DNA of 31,761 nt. It comes from JBHHYN01 sp046757565 (lineage in GTDB: Bacteria; Pseudomonadota; Gammaproteobacteria; Eutrophobiales; Eutrophobiaceae). The position numbers and the translations under genes are program-made. The notes beneath the pieces were generated by a model that searched no databases, was not told the DNA's origin, and worked only from the letters and a program-made list of their open reading frames with translations. This document shows, in pieces, positions 1 to 7,944 of this stretch. How positions within the stretch are numbered: the first letter of the stretch is position 1; the number at the start of each line of letters is the position of its first letter. The stretch covers positions 1 through 31,761 of the forward strand of contig JBHHYN010000023.1 of the NCBI GenBank assembly GCA_046757565.1, given 5' to 3'.

Positions 1-17
1 GAAGTGACAAGATTGCA

Positions 18-647
18 ATGAAGGAAAAAATTTTACATTCGGTGCCGGTTTATCTCGGCTGTTGTTTATTACTCATGGTAGCCTGCGGGAAGGGCGAAGC
101 GCCCGCTTCGGCCCGTGGCAAGGCGGATTTCCCCACGGCTGCCCCATCAACTGAAGCGGCCAATCAGCAAGCGATAGCAGCATTGCCGCCCGTTGCGGAC
201 AAGATGACGACAGCGGAAGCGGAGCAGGCGGCAGGCACTACAGAGGTGAATGCACAGCCACCCCCGCAGCAACATACGGTCTATGCACAGGCCACCAGCT
301 TTGATCCCATCCTTGTGTTTATCAATCCCGGCGATACAGTACAGTGGACGAACATGTCACCCATCCATGACTCCGTATCGATGGAGGGTTTGATCCCGGA
401 CGGTGCGAAACCCTGGAAGTTCGCAATAGGTGAGAACGGCAGCGTCACCCTGGATAAGGAGGGTGTGTATATCTATAAATGTATCCCGCACTACGCCGTA
501 GGTATGGCCGGTGCTATCATTGTAGGCAAGCCGGTCAACATGGAGCAGATCAAGGAGAACGTCAAAAATGTCCCCGGCAGGGCCAGAGGCATTGTCATTA
601 AAGTCGATAGAGCATTGAAGCAGCGCCGATCCACAACAGCAAATTAA
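18..647 (+). CDS. Pseudoazurin-like type I copper lipoprotein
   Basis: A 209-residue exported cupredoxin, probably an electron carrier anchored in a membrane and facing the periplasm. The N-terminus has a basic start, a hydrophobic stretch and a lipobox-like LMVAC ending at Cys23. A low-complexity Ala/Pro/Glu/Gln linker follows to about residue 85. The cupredoxin fold occupies about 86-170 and shows the four expected copper ligands: His117 (in SPIHDS), Cys155, His158 and Met163. The C-x2-H-x4-M spacing is that of pseudoazurins. A basic tail of about 38 residues follows the fold, which is longer than usual. The start is the ATG at 18; no strong ribosome binding site is visible in the 17 bases available. 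It converges on the isocitrate lyase gene with 27 bp between the stops. The redox partner is unknown. Confidence 0.88.
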   Translation: MKEKILHSVPVYLGCCLLLMVACGKGEAPASARGKADFPTAAPSTEAANQQAIAALPPVADKMTTAEAEQAAGTTEVNAQPPPQQHTVYAQATSFDPILVFINPGDTVQWTNMSPIHDSVSMEGLIPDGAKPWKFAIGENGSVTLDKEGVYIYKCIPHYAVGMAGAIIVGKPVNMEQIKENVKNVPGRARGIVIKVDRALKQRRSTTAN

Positions 648-674
648 TTGCCAGGGATATTATCACTCCTTGAC

Positions 675-2963
675 TTATGTACTTAATGCCGCCTGTTTTT
701 TCGGTTTGGTGTTTTTAGAGATCAACTTTTTTAACTCAATCTGGTCGGAATTCAGCAACTCTTCGACGTTTTCCATGTTGACTCCAGCCACGATGATATC
801 TCCCACTTCTGTATTGACTTCGCCGTAAATGCCCAGCTTTTTCATCGCTGCGGTTTGTTTTAGATTGTCCTCGGTCGGACTGACATAATGGACCGAGATT
901 GCTTTATAGCGATGAATCAAAAACAGATGCATCAGCGTCATTAAACGTTTTTTACGGAATTTATCAGCAAATGTATTTTGGTCCCTGATAGAGATAATCA
1001 GTCTGTTTCTACGGTCCTGTATCGTTGCAAATATAACATCAGCTATCTTGGTTTTTGCTCCATCCAGGATATCCAATTCCAGCAGGTCCGAGCCGGCTCT
1101 GTGGGGCCGCAGTATCACCTGCAACGTCTCTGATAGTTGGTAATGTTCTCCCCAGATTTCAAGCCACCCTTCCAGCAGCCTGGGTGGGACTTCGGTTTGA
1201 ATTAAATGCTGGAACTGTGTAGAACCTTTCCCCATGGCTTTCGTTGTTGCCGTGTGTCCGGTCGATGCCACAAGGGCCGCGTCATAGCGAGGACCACCAA
1301 CATAGGTTTGAGGTGTCGTGTAAGGTGAATTAATCAATCGGAGCTTGCGCTGTATGCGGGCCAGGGCCAGCATACCGTCTTCTTTCAGGGCCGTGGAGAA
1401 TTCTTCCCCTGCCAGACCATCGATTTGATGTCCTCCGTATGTAATAAAGTTAAATACATATCCGAGCTTCCCCAACTCCTGTGGGAAATTCTGCATTTCT
1501 TCATCACTCATGCCGGTTGTATCCCAATTGAACGATGGAGATAGATTGTAGGCCAGCATTTTATCGGGATAGACAGCATGGATGGTCTCGGCGAATTTCC
1601 TGGCGTCATCCAGGTTCGCCGTTTTGGTCTCCATCCAGATTAAATCCGCGTAGGGCGCAACGGCCAGGGATTTGGACACGGCATATTCGATGCCGCCCTG
1701 GATCTGGTAATACCCTTCCGGCGTCCTGGACAATTCGCAATCCCAGTTAATGTTGATCCCCATGGCCATGGCCTTGTCCCGGGCTTCCTGAAACGAGGCG
1801 GCTCCGGCAAAACTGAGCCACTCATCCACGTTCATATCGAATTCAGTGCCTTCATCGATGCGAAATTGCATAACATCCGCCACCGCCTGACCGTATGTCT
1901 TCAATCCGGATTCAACCTGCCAACGCTCCAGGAATTTTGTCGCGGTCTGATCCAGTAGCATTTCTGCGCTGCCGGCACCATTTTGTTTTAATGCGGTAAT
2001 CCCTTCATCGATGCCGGCAAGGATCCCTGTTCGTTCAAGCCACGAGAAGGCAGCGTCGTACAGGGTATCCGATATGCTGCATAACAGATGACCGTTGATT
2101 TCTTCCATACCCTGCTCATAAAATCTTTTCAGAATGGCCAGATAGGCGACCTTGTAACTGGGTATATCAATATTCGTTGCACCAAGTATGAAAGGCTGAT
2201 CACGCTCATCGCCGCGCCCGTCCAGGTAGGTTGCCGCCTCGGCATCGGTCCGGGCCACGATAATACCGGGGACCCGCATGATGTCGAGTTGAAACCGGGC
2301 GGCATTCAGCCTCTTGATCTGTTCGTCCTGGGGGACCAGAACCTTTCCGGCCTGATGCCCGCATTTTTTGACACCCGGTTTCTGGTCCTCTATGTGATAG
2401 CCCGGGACCCCCGCCTCAACAAATCGGCGAATTAGATTTCTCACATGTCCCTCGCCCCCATGCCCGGTATCGGCATCTGCGATAATAAAGGGCCGGTAAT
2501 CAATTTGCGGGGTGTTCTTCCGTTCCTGTTCTGTCATCCTGGAGCGTGCATATTGTTGATTTTTATCGGCGGAAATCAACGCGCGTACCATGGCGGCAGC
2601 CTCGTCCGGCACCTGGCTTAAAGGGTAACAAGCCAGATCCGGCCCCGGATCCTCCGAGATCGATCCCTTCGCGGAGGTGGCCCAGCCACCCAGATAGATT
2701 GCCTCGATCCCTATGCGTTTGATGGTGACCGCCTGTCCCGGCGAATAGGGGCCAAATGTCGTAATTTGCTCATGCCTGGAAAAAAGTTCCCGCAGCTTGT
2801 CGTAAAATGCTTCAGCGGCATGCTGTGCAACCGGATAGGTTATTGGGATCGATCCACGTTGTTCAACGATCTGCTTCGGGGTGTACAGACGGGTAATTTC
2901 CTTAAAGCGGGGCTTGCTAAGCCATTGCTCGGTTTCAGCAACTTCTTCAATAAAAGATTTGAT
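675..2963 (-). CDS. aceA: Isocitrate lyase, long ICL2 type, with apparent ATC start
   Basis: Cleaves isocitrate to glyoxylate and succinate in the glyoxylate shunt, needed for growth on acetate or fatty acids. The predicted 762 residues match the long ICL2 form (mycobacterial AceA2 is about 766), not the roughly 430-530 residue forms. The signature KKCGH is present with catalytic Cys201, preceded by the metal-site stretch ADADTGHGG. The C-terminal extension typical of ICL2 is complete. The first in-frame ATG, GTG or TTG is the GTG at 2612, but the frame is open upstream and encodes conserved family sequence (TTFGPYSPGQAV, EAIYLGGWATSAKGS, DPGPDLACYPLSQ). The frame runs back to a TAA at 2984-2982. 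GGAG at 2974-2971 sits 7 nt before ATC at 2963-2961, so I place the start there; ATT at 2951 is an alternative. Product call is firm; the start is inferred. Confidence 0.9.
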   Translation of the reverse strand: MKSFIEEVAETEQWLSKPRFKEITRLYTPKQIVEQRGSIPITYPVAQHAAEAFYDKLRELFSRHEQITTFGPYSPGQAVTIKRIGIEAIYLGGWATSAKGSISEDPGPDLACYPLSQVPDEAAAMVRALISADKNQQYARSRMTEQERKNTPQIDYRPFIIADADTGHGGEGHVRNLIRRFVEAGVPGYHIEDQKPGVKKCGHQAGKVLVPQDEQIKRLNAARFQLDIMRVPGIIVARTDAEAATYLDGRGDERDQPFILGATNIDIPSYKVAYLAILKRFYEQGMEEINGHLLCSISDTLYDAAFSWLERTGILAGIDEGITALKQNGAGSAEMLLDQTATKFLERWQVESGLKTYGQAVADVMQFRIDEGTEFDMNVDEWLSFAGAASFQEARDKAMAMGININWDCELSRTPEGYYQIQGGIEYAVSKSLAVAPYADLIWMETKTANLDDARKFAETIHAVYPDKMLAYNLSPSFNWDTTGMSDEEMQNFPQELGKLGYVFNFITYGGHQIDGLAGEEFSTALKEDGMLALARIQRKLRLINSPYTTPQTYVGGPRYDAALVASTGHTATTKAMGKGSTQFQHLIQTEVPPRLLEGWLEIWGEHYQLSETLQVILRPHRAGSDLLELDILDGAKTKIADVIFATIQDRRNRLIISIRDQNTFADKFRKKRLMTLMHLFLIHRYKAISVHYVSPTEDNLKQTAAMKKLGIYGEVNTEVGDIIVAGVNMENVEELLNSDQIELKKLISKNTKPKKQAALST

Positions 2964-2966
2964 TTT

Positions 2967-2975
2967 ACTTCTCCG
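2967..2975 (-). promoter_or_regulatory. Ribosome binding site that decides the isocitrate lyase start
   Basis: On the minus strand, CCGGAGAAG precedes ATC with 7 nt between GGAG and the codon. This is ideal Shine-Dalgarno spacing, yet the codon is ATC. No ATG, GTG or TTG occurs in this frame until 2612. Confidence 0.6.
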
Positions 2976-2984
2976 GTTAAGTTA

Positions 2985-3289
2985 TATGTTGAACTCGTCG
3001 CAAAACGCAGCAAATTCATGTTATTTATGAAAAGAGAGGTGATACAGGACGCGGATTGTTGATCATACCGGCGCCACCCCGTCATAATGTACTGATGTCC
3101 TTCGATAAAATCAATGATCAAGTTCGAATTAGAGGGATTGAATGCGGCCCTGCAAATCATCTCCGCCGGTAACTTTTCTCACGTTTTCATGCAGTTTCAT
3201 GCATTTCATAGTGCTCATCGGATAATGTCGGGAAGACTGGAAGCATTGACAGGGCCGGGGCGGAATCCGGTAATGGATTATTACTATCA
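2985..3289. other. Stretch without a recognisable gene upstream of isocitrate lyase
   Basis: About 300 bases lie between the isocitrate lyase frame and the efflux adaptor remnant. Short open frames on both strands (for example minus 3160-2840, which runs into the lyase gene out of frame) show no family resemblance. The segment probably contains the lyase promoter and leader. The minus-strand sequence TATAAC at 2988-2983 could be a -10, but I see no convincing -35 with correct spacing. Confidence 0.4.
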
Positions 3290-3763
3290 GGGTGATCGAT
3301 GCTGCCCGGCCGGGTAGGTTGTGGAACCCGTACGATGACATTGATCGTGCGGGCGCTGTCGTCAATGGCCGCCTCCGTCCTATCAACGAATCCATCCCAG
3401 GAGTAGTCGTGATTTCCATAGTGAGTGGAGACAATCGCGGGGACAGGCCCCGTGCCCGGCCTGTCCCGAATTCAGACTCCTTGTCAGTTAACTGGACCGT
3501 AATTTCGGCCTCGTCAATGACAAACAGGCGGGCCAATTCCCTGTCTGCCGTGACATATTCACCGGTATCCACCTGTTGTATACGCACGCGTCCGGTAGAA
3601 GGGGCTGTAATAGTCGTATATTCAAGGTTTAATTTTGCCTGGGCAATCTGGGCCTGCTGCCGTGCTGACGCTCCAAAAGGATGGCACTACCGGCCAGAAA
3701 CAACAACCCGCGTGTGTGTGCCGCCTGCTGGTTTTCCATAAGGGGTGTATCCGGTTTGGCCAT
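3290..3763 (-). pseudogene. Decayed RND efflux periplasmic adaptor (membrane fusion protein)
   Basis: Three pieces of one adaptor gene can be read in different frames. Piece 1 begins at ATG 3763: MAKPDTPLMENQQ, then the start of a transmembrane segment (GLLFLAGSAIL). Piece 2 (about 3680-3470) reads AQAKLNLEYTTITAPSTGRV, then VDTGEYVTADRELARLFVID, the typical hairpin end and lipoyl half-motif of RND adaptors. Piece 3 (about 3439-3290) reads YGNHDYSWDGFVDRTEAAID, then RTINVIVRVPQP, the beta-barrel region. Between pieces 1 and 2 the first lipoyl half and most of the helical hairpin are missing. Between 2 and 3 the frame breaks at a perfect hairpin. The C-terminal part is gone and no transporter gene follows, so it cannot make a working adaptor. 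Confidence 0.75.
3440..3467. repeat. REP-like palindrome, 10-bp perfect stem with 8-nt loop
   Basis: GGGACAGGCC at 3440-3449 and GGCCTGTCCC at 3458-3467 form a perfect inverted repeat around an 8-nt loop. It lies exactly where the efflux adaptor remnant changes frame. The GC-rich GGGACAGG stem resembles repetitive extragenic palindromes of proteobacteria, so insertion of such an element is possible. No second copy was seen in this window, so the repeat status is inferred. Confidence 0.5.
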
Positions 3764-4000
3764 GTATCTGCTTTTTTTACGCCGGGAGTGAGGTGGATTT
3801 CTGACTCAGGCAGGGCATCTCCTGCAGCTCATTGAAATGCTGAATCTGCCATCAAAGGAGTTCTTAATCATTGTTACACTCCCACTATAGCGGTTGTGAT
3901 AGCTGAAAATCTGAAATAAATTCGTAATTTCAGGCACAAGGATCAATGCCGGGGGGATTTGTCCTGATTGGGTATGGCGTTACGAGTATTACAGTTGTCC
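3764..4000. other. Intergenic stretch with a small inverted repeat
   Basis: No gene was recognised. CTGAAAT at 3911-3917 and ATTTCAG at 3927-3933 form a 7-bp stem with a 9-nt loop, lying downstream of the thioredoxin-like gene and upstream of the adaptor remnant. It lacks a T-run, so it is not a clear terminator. A short minus-strand frame just before 3763 ends at a TAA and may be the tail of a lost upstream gene of the efflux operon. Confidence 0.35.
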
Positions 4001-4552
4001 CTATTCGTTCAACAGGGCGGTGATTAGCTCCTCTATCCGTTCCGCATTTTGATCACCTTCGTGTGTTTCTCCGTAAAATACCCCGCGCACACTGTTTTGT
4101 TTATCGATGACAAAGTATGCGGGCCAGAAGCGGTTGCCCAGGGCCCGCCAGTAGGAAAAATCATTATCGATCATGATTGGATGGTGCAGCCCGAATTCAT
4201 CGATCTTTGCAATAACATTTTTTTTCACCTTCTCGTGATCAAATTCAGGGGAATGAACGCCGATGACCTGCAGCCCTTTTGGTTCAAGCCGTCTCTCCAG
4301 GGCCTTTAACCAGGGAAAAGAGCGGTAGCAGTTCCAGCAGTCAAACGTCCAGAAATCAACCAATACCACTTTCCCGCGCAGATCACTGAGGAGGAGTGGT
4401 GCCGAGTTTATCCAATCGTCATCATGAGTATGGGTGAATTCAGGCGCCGGGCCGGGCTTCGCTAATATATCAGCCGCTGCAGGTCCGAGCCATTGCAGGG
4501 TGATCACTATACCGGTAATCAGTGCAAACAGGGAAATTGCCAGGCGTTTCAT
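4001..4552 (-). CDS. Thioredoxin-like thiol-disulfide protein (TlpA/DipZ C-terminal type), CWNC active site
   Basis: A 183-residue membrane-anchored or exported redoxin. Residues 1-27 form one hydrophobic segment after MKR, acting as signal anchor or signal peptide. The thioredoxin fold starts near residue 36 and has the active-site pair Cys72-W-N-Cys75 in the context VDFWTFDCWNC. This is followed by VIGVHSPEF and a cis-Pro segment (RFWPAYFVID), as in the periplasmic thioredoxin domain of DipZ-type proteins. CWNC is less common than CGPC or CxxC forms with Pro. The start is the ATG at 4552; the frame extends further upstream to 4732, but that part is low quality and overlaps the divergent gene. 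The role is likely reduction or exchange of disulfides in envelope proteins; the substrate is unknown. Confidence 0.85.
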   Translation of the reverse strand: MKRLAISLFALITGIVITLQWLGPAAADILAKPGPAPEFTHTHDDDWINSAPLLLSDLRGKVVLVDFWTFDCWNCYRSFPWLKALERRLEPKGLQVIGVHSPEFDHEKVKKNVIAKIDEFGLHHPIMIDNDFSYWRALGNRFWPAYFVIDKQNSVRGVFYGETHEGDQNAERIEELITALLNE

Positions 4553-4690
4553 GTTATGTTCCAGGGCGGTACAATAATAATAATATGACTCAGACGCACA
4601 GGGATTTGTTCGATAGTTTACCAAATAACGGCACTGCTCAGGTGTTTGTCGGGATAGACGTTTCCTAAAGGCTTCCGGTAATATATCGAA

Positions 4691-5236
4691 ATGACTATCA
4701 GGACATTCAGGGGGATCAGCCCGGCTATTCATTCAAGCGCTTATATCGATGATAGCGCAGTGGTAATTGGCGATGTGACCATCGGCGAAGAATCCTCGCT
4801 GTGGCCCATGGTGGTAGCCAGAGGGGATGTTCACTCGATCAGGATAGGCAGCCACACGAATATTCAGGATGGATCCGTTCTGCATGTCACGCATGATCAT
4901 GAATCGGCACCTGGGGGATTTCCATTAACGATTGGTCACTCTGTGACGGTTGGCCACAAGGTCTTGCTGCATGCCTGTAGCGTCGGGGATTTCTGCCTGA
5001 TAGGCATGTCCGCCACGGTAATGGATGGCGCTGTGATAGAGGACAGGGTTATTGTGGGTGCCGGCAGTCTGGTGCCGCCGGGAAAACAGCTGCAGAGTGG
5101 GTACCTGTATGTCGGCCATCCGGTAAAAAAATCCCGTGCCCTGAAGGATGAGGAATTGGGATTTCTGGAGTATGTTGCCGGGCATTATGTGGCGTTGAAG
5201 GATGAACATAGAGCAAGTCTTCAAGCTAACGGCTAA
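4691..5236 (+). CDS. Gamma-class carbonic anhydrase family protein (YrdA-like)
   Basis: A 181-residue left-handed beta-helix protein of the YrdA/gamma-carbonic anhydrase family, normally a trimer binding zinc or iron between subunits. Hexapeptide repeats run through residues 18-140 (VVIGDV, IGEESSLWPM, IGSHTNIQDGSV and so on). Three histidines fit the metal site: His65 (LHVTHDH), His89 and His94 (VGHKVLLHAC). The conserved RGDVHSIRIG and GAGSLVPPGK are present. Length matches E. coli YrdA (about 184). Anhydrase activity is not proven for many members. The gene is divergent from the thioredoxin-like gene with 138 bp between starts. The ATG at 4691 has no strong ribosome binding site. Confidence 0.9.
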   Translation: MTIRTFRGISPAIHSSAYIDDSAVVIGDVTIGEESSLWPMVVARGDVHSIRIGSHTNIQDGSVLHVTHDHESAPGGFPLTIGHSVTVGHKVLLHACSVGDFCLIGMSATVMDGAVIEDRVIVGAGSLVPPGKQLQSGYLYVGHPVKKSRALKDEELGFLEYVAGHYVALKDEHRASLQANG

Positions 5237-5398
5237 GGGAACAGAAATCAAATTGATCGGCGAGAATGAAAGGAACCTGAGATGAATAGGGAAAGGTATG
5301 ATGTAATCGTGGTTGGCAGGGAATAAAAATCAAGTTGGCCGGCGAAGATAAAGAAGCCTGTGATGAGTATGGAAAAATATGACGTGATTGTAATTGGC
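5237..5398 (+). repeat. Imperfect tandem duplication of the mnmG leader and first 12 codons
   Basis: Copy 1 (5237-5317) and copy 2 (5319-5398) align over about 80 bases with one indel. Both contain an upstream segment starting GGGAA(C/T)A(G/A)AAATCAA, then an ATG and the coding start. Copy 2 is the true mnmG start. Copy 1 encodes the 14-residue MNRERYDVIVVGRE (5282-5326) and stops at a TAA lying inside the copy 2 leader. Within the codons the copies differ mainly at third positions (GAT/GAC, GTA/GTG, ATC/ATT, GTG/GTA), giving the same residues. Confidence 0.85.
5282..5326 (+). pseudogene. Truncated 14-codon copy of the mnmG start
   Basis: ATG at 5282 to TAA at 5324-5326 encodes MNRERYDVIVVGRE, matching MSMEKYDVIVIGGG at the start of the intact gene. 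Translation would end 36 bp before the mnmG ATG, so it could act as a short leader frame, but it is most simply a relic. The sequence itself gives no evidence that it is translated. Confidence 0.6.
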
Positions 5399-7252
5399 GG
5401 TGGCCATGCGGGTACCGAAGCCGCTCTGGCCTCCGCACGCATGGGTGTGAGCACTCTGTTGTTGACCGACAGCATTGATACGCTCGGCCAGATGTCCTGC
5501 AATCCCGCTATCGGCGGTATTGGCAAGGGGCACCTGGTCAGGGAGATCGACGCACTGGGTGGCTTCATGGCCCATGCCGCCGATCTGTGCGGCATCCATT
5601 TCCGCACACTGAATGCCCGTAAGGGACCTGCCGTGCGCGCCACCCGGGCCCAGATCGATCGTACCTTGTACAGGGTCTGTATCAGGAAGGCCCTGGAATC
5701 ACAGCAAAACCTGCACATCTTCCAACAAAGGGTCGATGATCTTATCGTTGAAGGCGGTTCGGTAAAGGGCATTGTTTCCCGGATGGGGATGAAATTTCGC
5801 GCGCAGTATGTGGTGTTGACCGTGGGCACTTTCCTGGGCGGCAGGATCTATGTTGGAGAGACAAATTATCAGGGGGGGCGGGCCGGTGATCCCCCCTCCA
5901 ATGCCCTGGCAGGACGCCTGCGGGAATTGCCGTTGCGGGTAGGCCGCTTAAAAACCGGAACTCCACCGCGGATCGATGGCAACAGCGTCGATTATTCCAG
6001 GCTGGAGGTGCAACCGGGCGATGTCCCGGTACCGGTTTTTTCCTTTCTGGGCAGTGCAAACCAGCATCCACTGCAGATTGCCTGCCATATAACCCATACT
6101 AATGAGCGCACCCATGAGATCATACGCAAGGGCCTGCATCGTTCCCCTATGTATAACGGCGCTATCGAAAGTGTCGGACCGCGTTATTGTCCGTCGGTGG
6201 AAGACAAGGTGGTGCGCTTTGCCGACAAGGGTTCCCACCAGATCTTTATTGAGCCGGAGGGTCTGAATACAAATGAAGTCTATCCCAATGGGATCTCGAC
6301 CAGCCTGCCATTCGACGTCCAGTATGACCTGGTTCGCACCATAAAGGGCTTTGAGAATGCCCGTATCACCCGCCCGGGTTATGCCATTGAGTATGATTAC
6401 TTTGACCCGAGGGACCTGTTGCCCTGGCTGGAAACAAAATACATAAGCGGACTCTTTTTTGCCGGTCAGATCAACGGGACAACGGGCTATGAAGAGGCGG
6501 CGGCACAGGGGCTCATCGCCGGCCTGAATGCCGCTTTGAAGGTTAAACAGCGGGAGCCCTGGAGTCCGCGCCGGGACCAGGCCTATATGGGTGTGCTGAT
6601 CGATGATCTCATCACCCGCGGCGCTCCTGAACCCTATCGTATGTTCACCAGCCGGGCCGAATACCGGTTGCGGTTACGCGAGGACAATGCCGATTTGAGA
6701 TTGACCGGGTGCGGCCGCGAATTCGGTCTGGTCGATGAGGCGCGTTGGGACGCCTTTTCCGCCCGGCGGGAGGCCATTGATCGGGAGCGCAGCCGTTTGC
6801 AGGGAATATGGCTTACCCCGGAGAATCTTCCCGTTGAGGAAGCCATGCGGGTCCTGGGGCAGCCCTTGCTCAAGGAATCCAATCTGATGCAGCTGTTGAG
6901 CCGTCCTGGGGTGAGCTATCGGGCCTTGATGTCTTTACCGGATATGGAAGAAAGCCCGGTATCTCCCGATGTCGTGGAACAGCTTGAGATCCAGGCCAGG
7001 TATCATGGTTATATCGAGCGGCAACAGGTCGAGATTGAACGTAACCGGCATGATGAAGAGACACGGTTGCCGGATGACATGGATTACACAAATGTCCGGG
7101 GCCTGTCCAGAGAGGCAACACAGAAACTCAGCGAGCACAGACCAGTAACGCTGGGACAGGCCTTTCGAATCCCCGGGGTCACACCGGCGGCGATCTCCAT
7201 GCTGCGTATTCACCTTAAAAAACGCGCCTTCATGCTCAAACAGAGTGCCTGA
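5363..7252 (+). CDS. mnmG: tRNA uridine-5-carboxymethylaminomethyl modification enzyme MnmG (GidA)
   Basis: Forms with MnmE the complex that installs the cmnm5/nm5 group on wobble uridine 34 of certain tRNAs, using FAD, NADH and methylene-tetrahydrofolate. The 629-residue product has the N-terminal FAD motif IGGGHAGTEAA, the conserved CNPAIGGIGKGHLVREIDALGG, the NARKGPAVRATRAQ segment, and the family FTSRAEYRL and C-terminal helical domain. Length is normal (E. coli 629). ATG at 5363 is chosen because it aligns with the ATG of the duplicated leader; GTG 5360 and ATG 5369 are alternatives. rsmG follows 6 bp downstream at its first possible start. mnmE is not in the window. Confidence 0.97.
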   Translation: MSMEKYDVIVIGGGHAGTEAALASARMGVSTLLLTDSIDTLGQMSCNPAIGGIGKGHLVREIDALGGFMAHAADLCGIHFRTLNARKGPAVRATRAQIDRTLYRVCIRKALESQQNLHIFQQRVDDLIVEGGSVKGIVSRMGMKFRAQYVVLTVGTFLGGRIYVGETNYQGGRAGDPPSNALAGRLRELPLRVGRLKTGTPPRIDGNSVDYSRLEVQPGDVPVPVFSFLGSANQHPLQIACHITHTNERTHEIIRKGLHRSPMYNGAIESVGPRYCPSVEDKVVRFADKGSHQIFIEPEGLNTNEVYPNGISTSLPFDVQYDLVRTIKGFENARITRPGYAIEYDYFDPRDLLPWLETKYISGLFFAGQINGTTGYEEAAAQGLIAGLNAALKVKQREPWSPRRDQAYMGVLIDDLITRGAPEPYRMFTSRAEYRLRLREDNADLRLTGCGREFGLVDEARWDAFSARREAIDRERSRLQGIWLTPENLPVEEAMRVLGQPLLKESNLMQLLSRPGVSYRALMSLPDMEESPVSPDVVEQLEIQARYHGYIERQQVEIERNRHDEETRLPDDMDYTNVRGLSREATQKLSEHRPVTLGQAFRIPGVTPAAISMLRIHLKKRAFMLKQSA

Positions 7253-7258
7253 TCCCCC

Positions 7259-7900
7259 TTGTCTCGACAAGGTCATTACGGGCGGTTGAGGCAGGGATTG
7301 AGAGAACTCGGAGAAGAGCCGGGCACGCACCCTTGTGAAGCCTATCTCGCCTATATTGAGTTACTCAGTCAGTGGAACCGGACCTACAGCTTGACGGGGA
7401 TAAGAGGAGAGGCACGGATGCTGACCCATCATATCTTCGACAGCCTTTCGGCACTGCCCTATGTCCGGGGTACTCCATGCCTGGATGTGGGCAGCGGCGC
7501 CGGCCTGCCGGGGTTTATCCTGGCTCTGGCCAGGCCGGAACAGGAGTGGGTGCTGCTCGATAGTAATAAAAAGAAGATCCGCTTCCTGCGTCAGGCGGTT
7601 CTGGAACTGAAACCCGGTAACGTGGAAGTGGTCCATAATCGGCTTGAGGATTACCGGCCAGGTGAACGCTTTATGACGGTTATCTCCCGCGCATTGACAT
7701 CACTCGAAGGGTTTCGCAATCTGTCTTTACCCGTGTTGCGTGCCGATGGCAGGATAGTGGCAATGAAAGGAACCTGCCCGGAGGCGGAATTGAAGGTAAT
7801 GAGAGGCGCAGGGCTGGCTTATGCCGTGCATGAATTAACAGTGCCCGGGACAGAGGCCGAGCGACATATTATTGTGATGGAGGGCCACCCCCCACCTTAA
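7259..7900 (+). CDS. rsmG: 16S rRNA (guanine-N7-)-methyltransferase RsmG (GidB)
   Basis: Methylates N7 of G527 in 16S rRNA using S-adenosylmethionine. The Rossmann methyltransferase core shows LDVGSGAGLPG, then LLDSNKKKIRFLRQ and ISRALTSL, all typical of RsmG. The predicted length of up to 213 residues fits the family (E. coli 207). No ATG lies near the start. TTG at 7259, 7286 and 7298 are possible; 7259 gives the longest product, while 7286 fits the family N-terminus best. None has a clear ribosome binding site, so translational coupling to mnmG, whose stop is 6 bp before 7259, is likely. parA follows after 44 bp. Confidence 0.95.
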   Translation: MSRQGHYGRLRQGLRELGEEPGTHPCEAYLAYIELLSQWNRTYSLTGIRGEARMLTHHIFDSLSALPYVRGTPCLDVGSGAGLPGFILALARPEQEWVLLDSNKKKIRFLRQAVLELKPGNVEVVHNRLEDYRPGERFMTVISRALTSLEGFRNLSLPVLRADGRIVAMKGTCPEAELKVMRGAGLAYAVHELTVPGTEAERHIIVMEGHPPP

Positions 7901-7944
7901 CTGTGCAATAATATCAATCCCGTTAAAACAAAACACAGGATTCT

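Noticed and set aside
2612..2614. GTG 2612 as the isocitrate lyase start
   Set aside because: The frame stays open upstream and encodes conserved ICL2 sequence up to 2963, so this GTG is internal.
3292..3741. 149-residue plus-strand frame in the gap region
   Set aside because: It lies antisense to the recognisable efflux adaptor pieces and has no family features of its own.
4553..4732. 60-residue N-terminal extension of the thioredoxin-like protein
   Set aside because: It is low-complexity, overlaps the start of the divergent gene, and a signal-like sequence begins at ATG 4552.
5237..5362. Replication origin next to mnmG
   Set aside because: No DnaA-box cluster or AT-rich unwinding region was seen; the sequence is explained by the leader duplication.
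5248..5829. 193-residue minus-strand frame opposite mnmG
   Set aside because: It is antisense to the mnmG 5' region, and its repetitive look comes from the duplicated leader.
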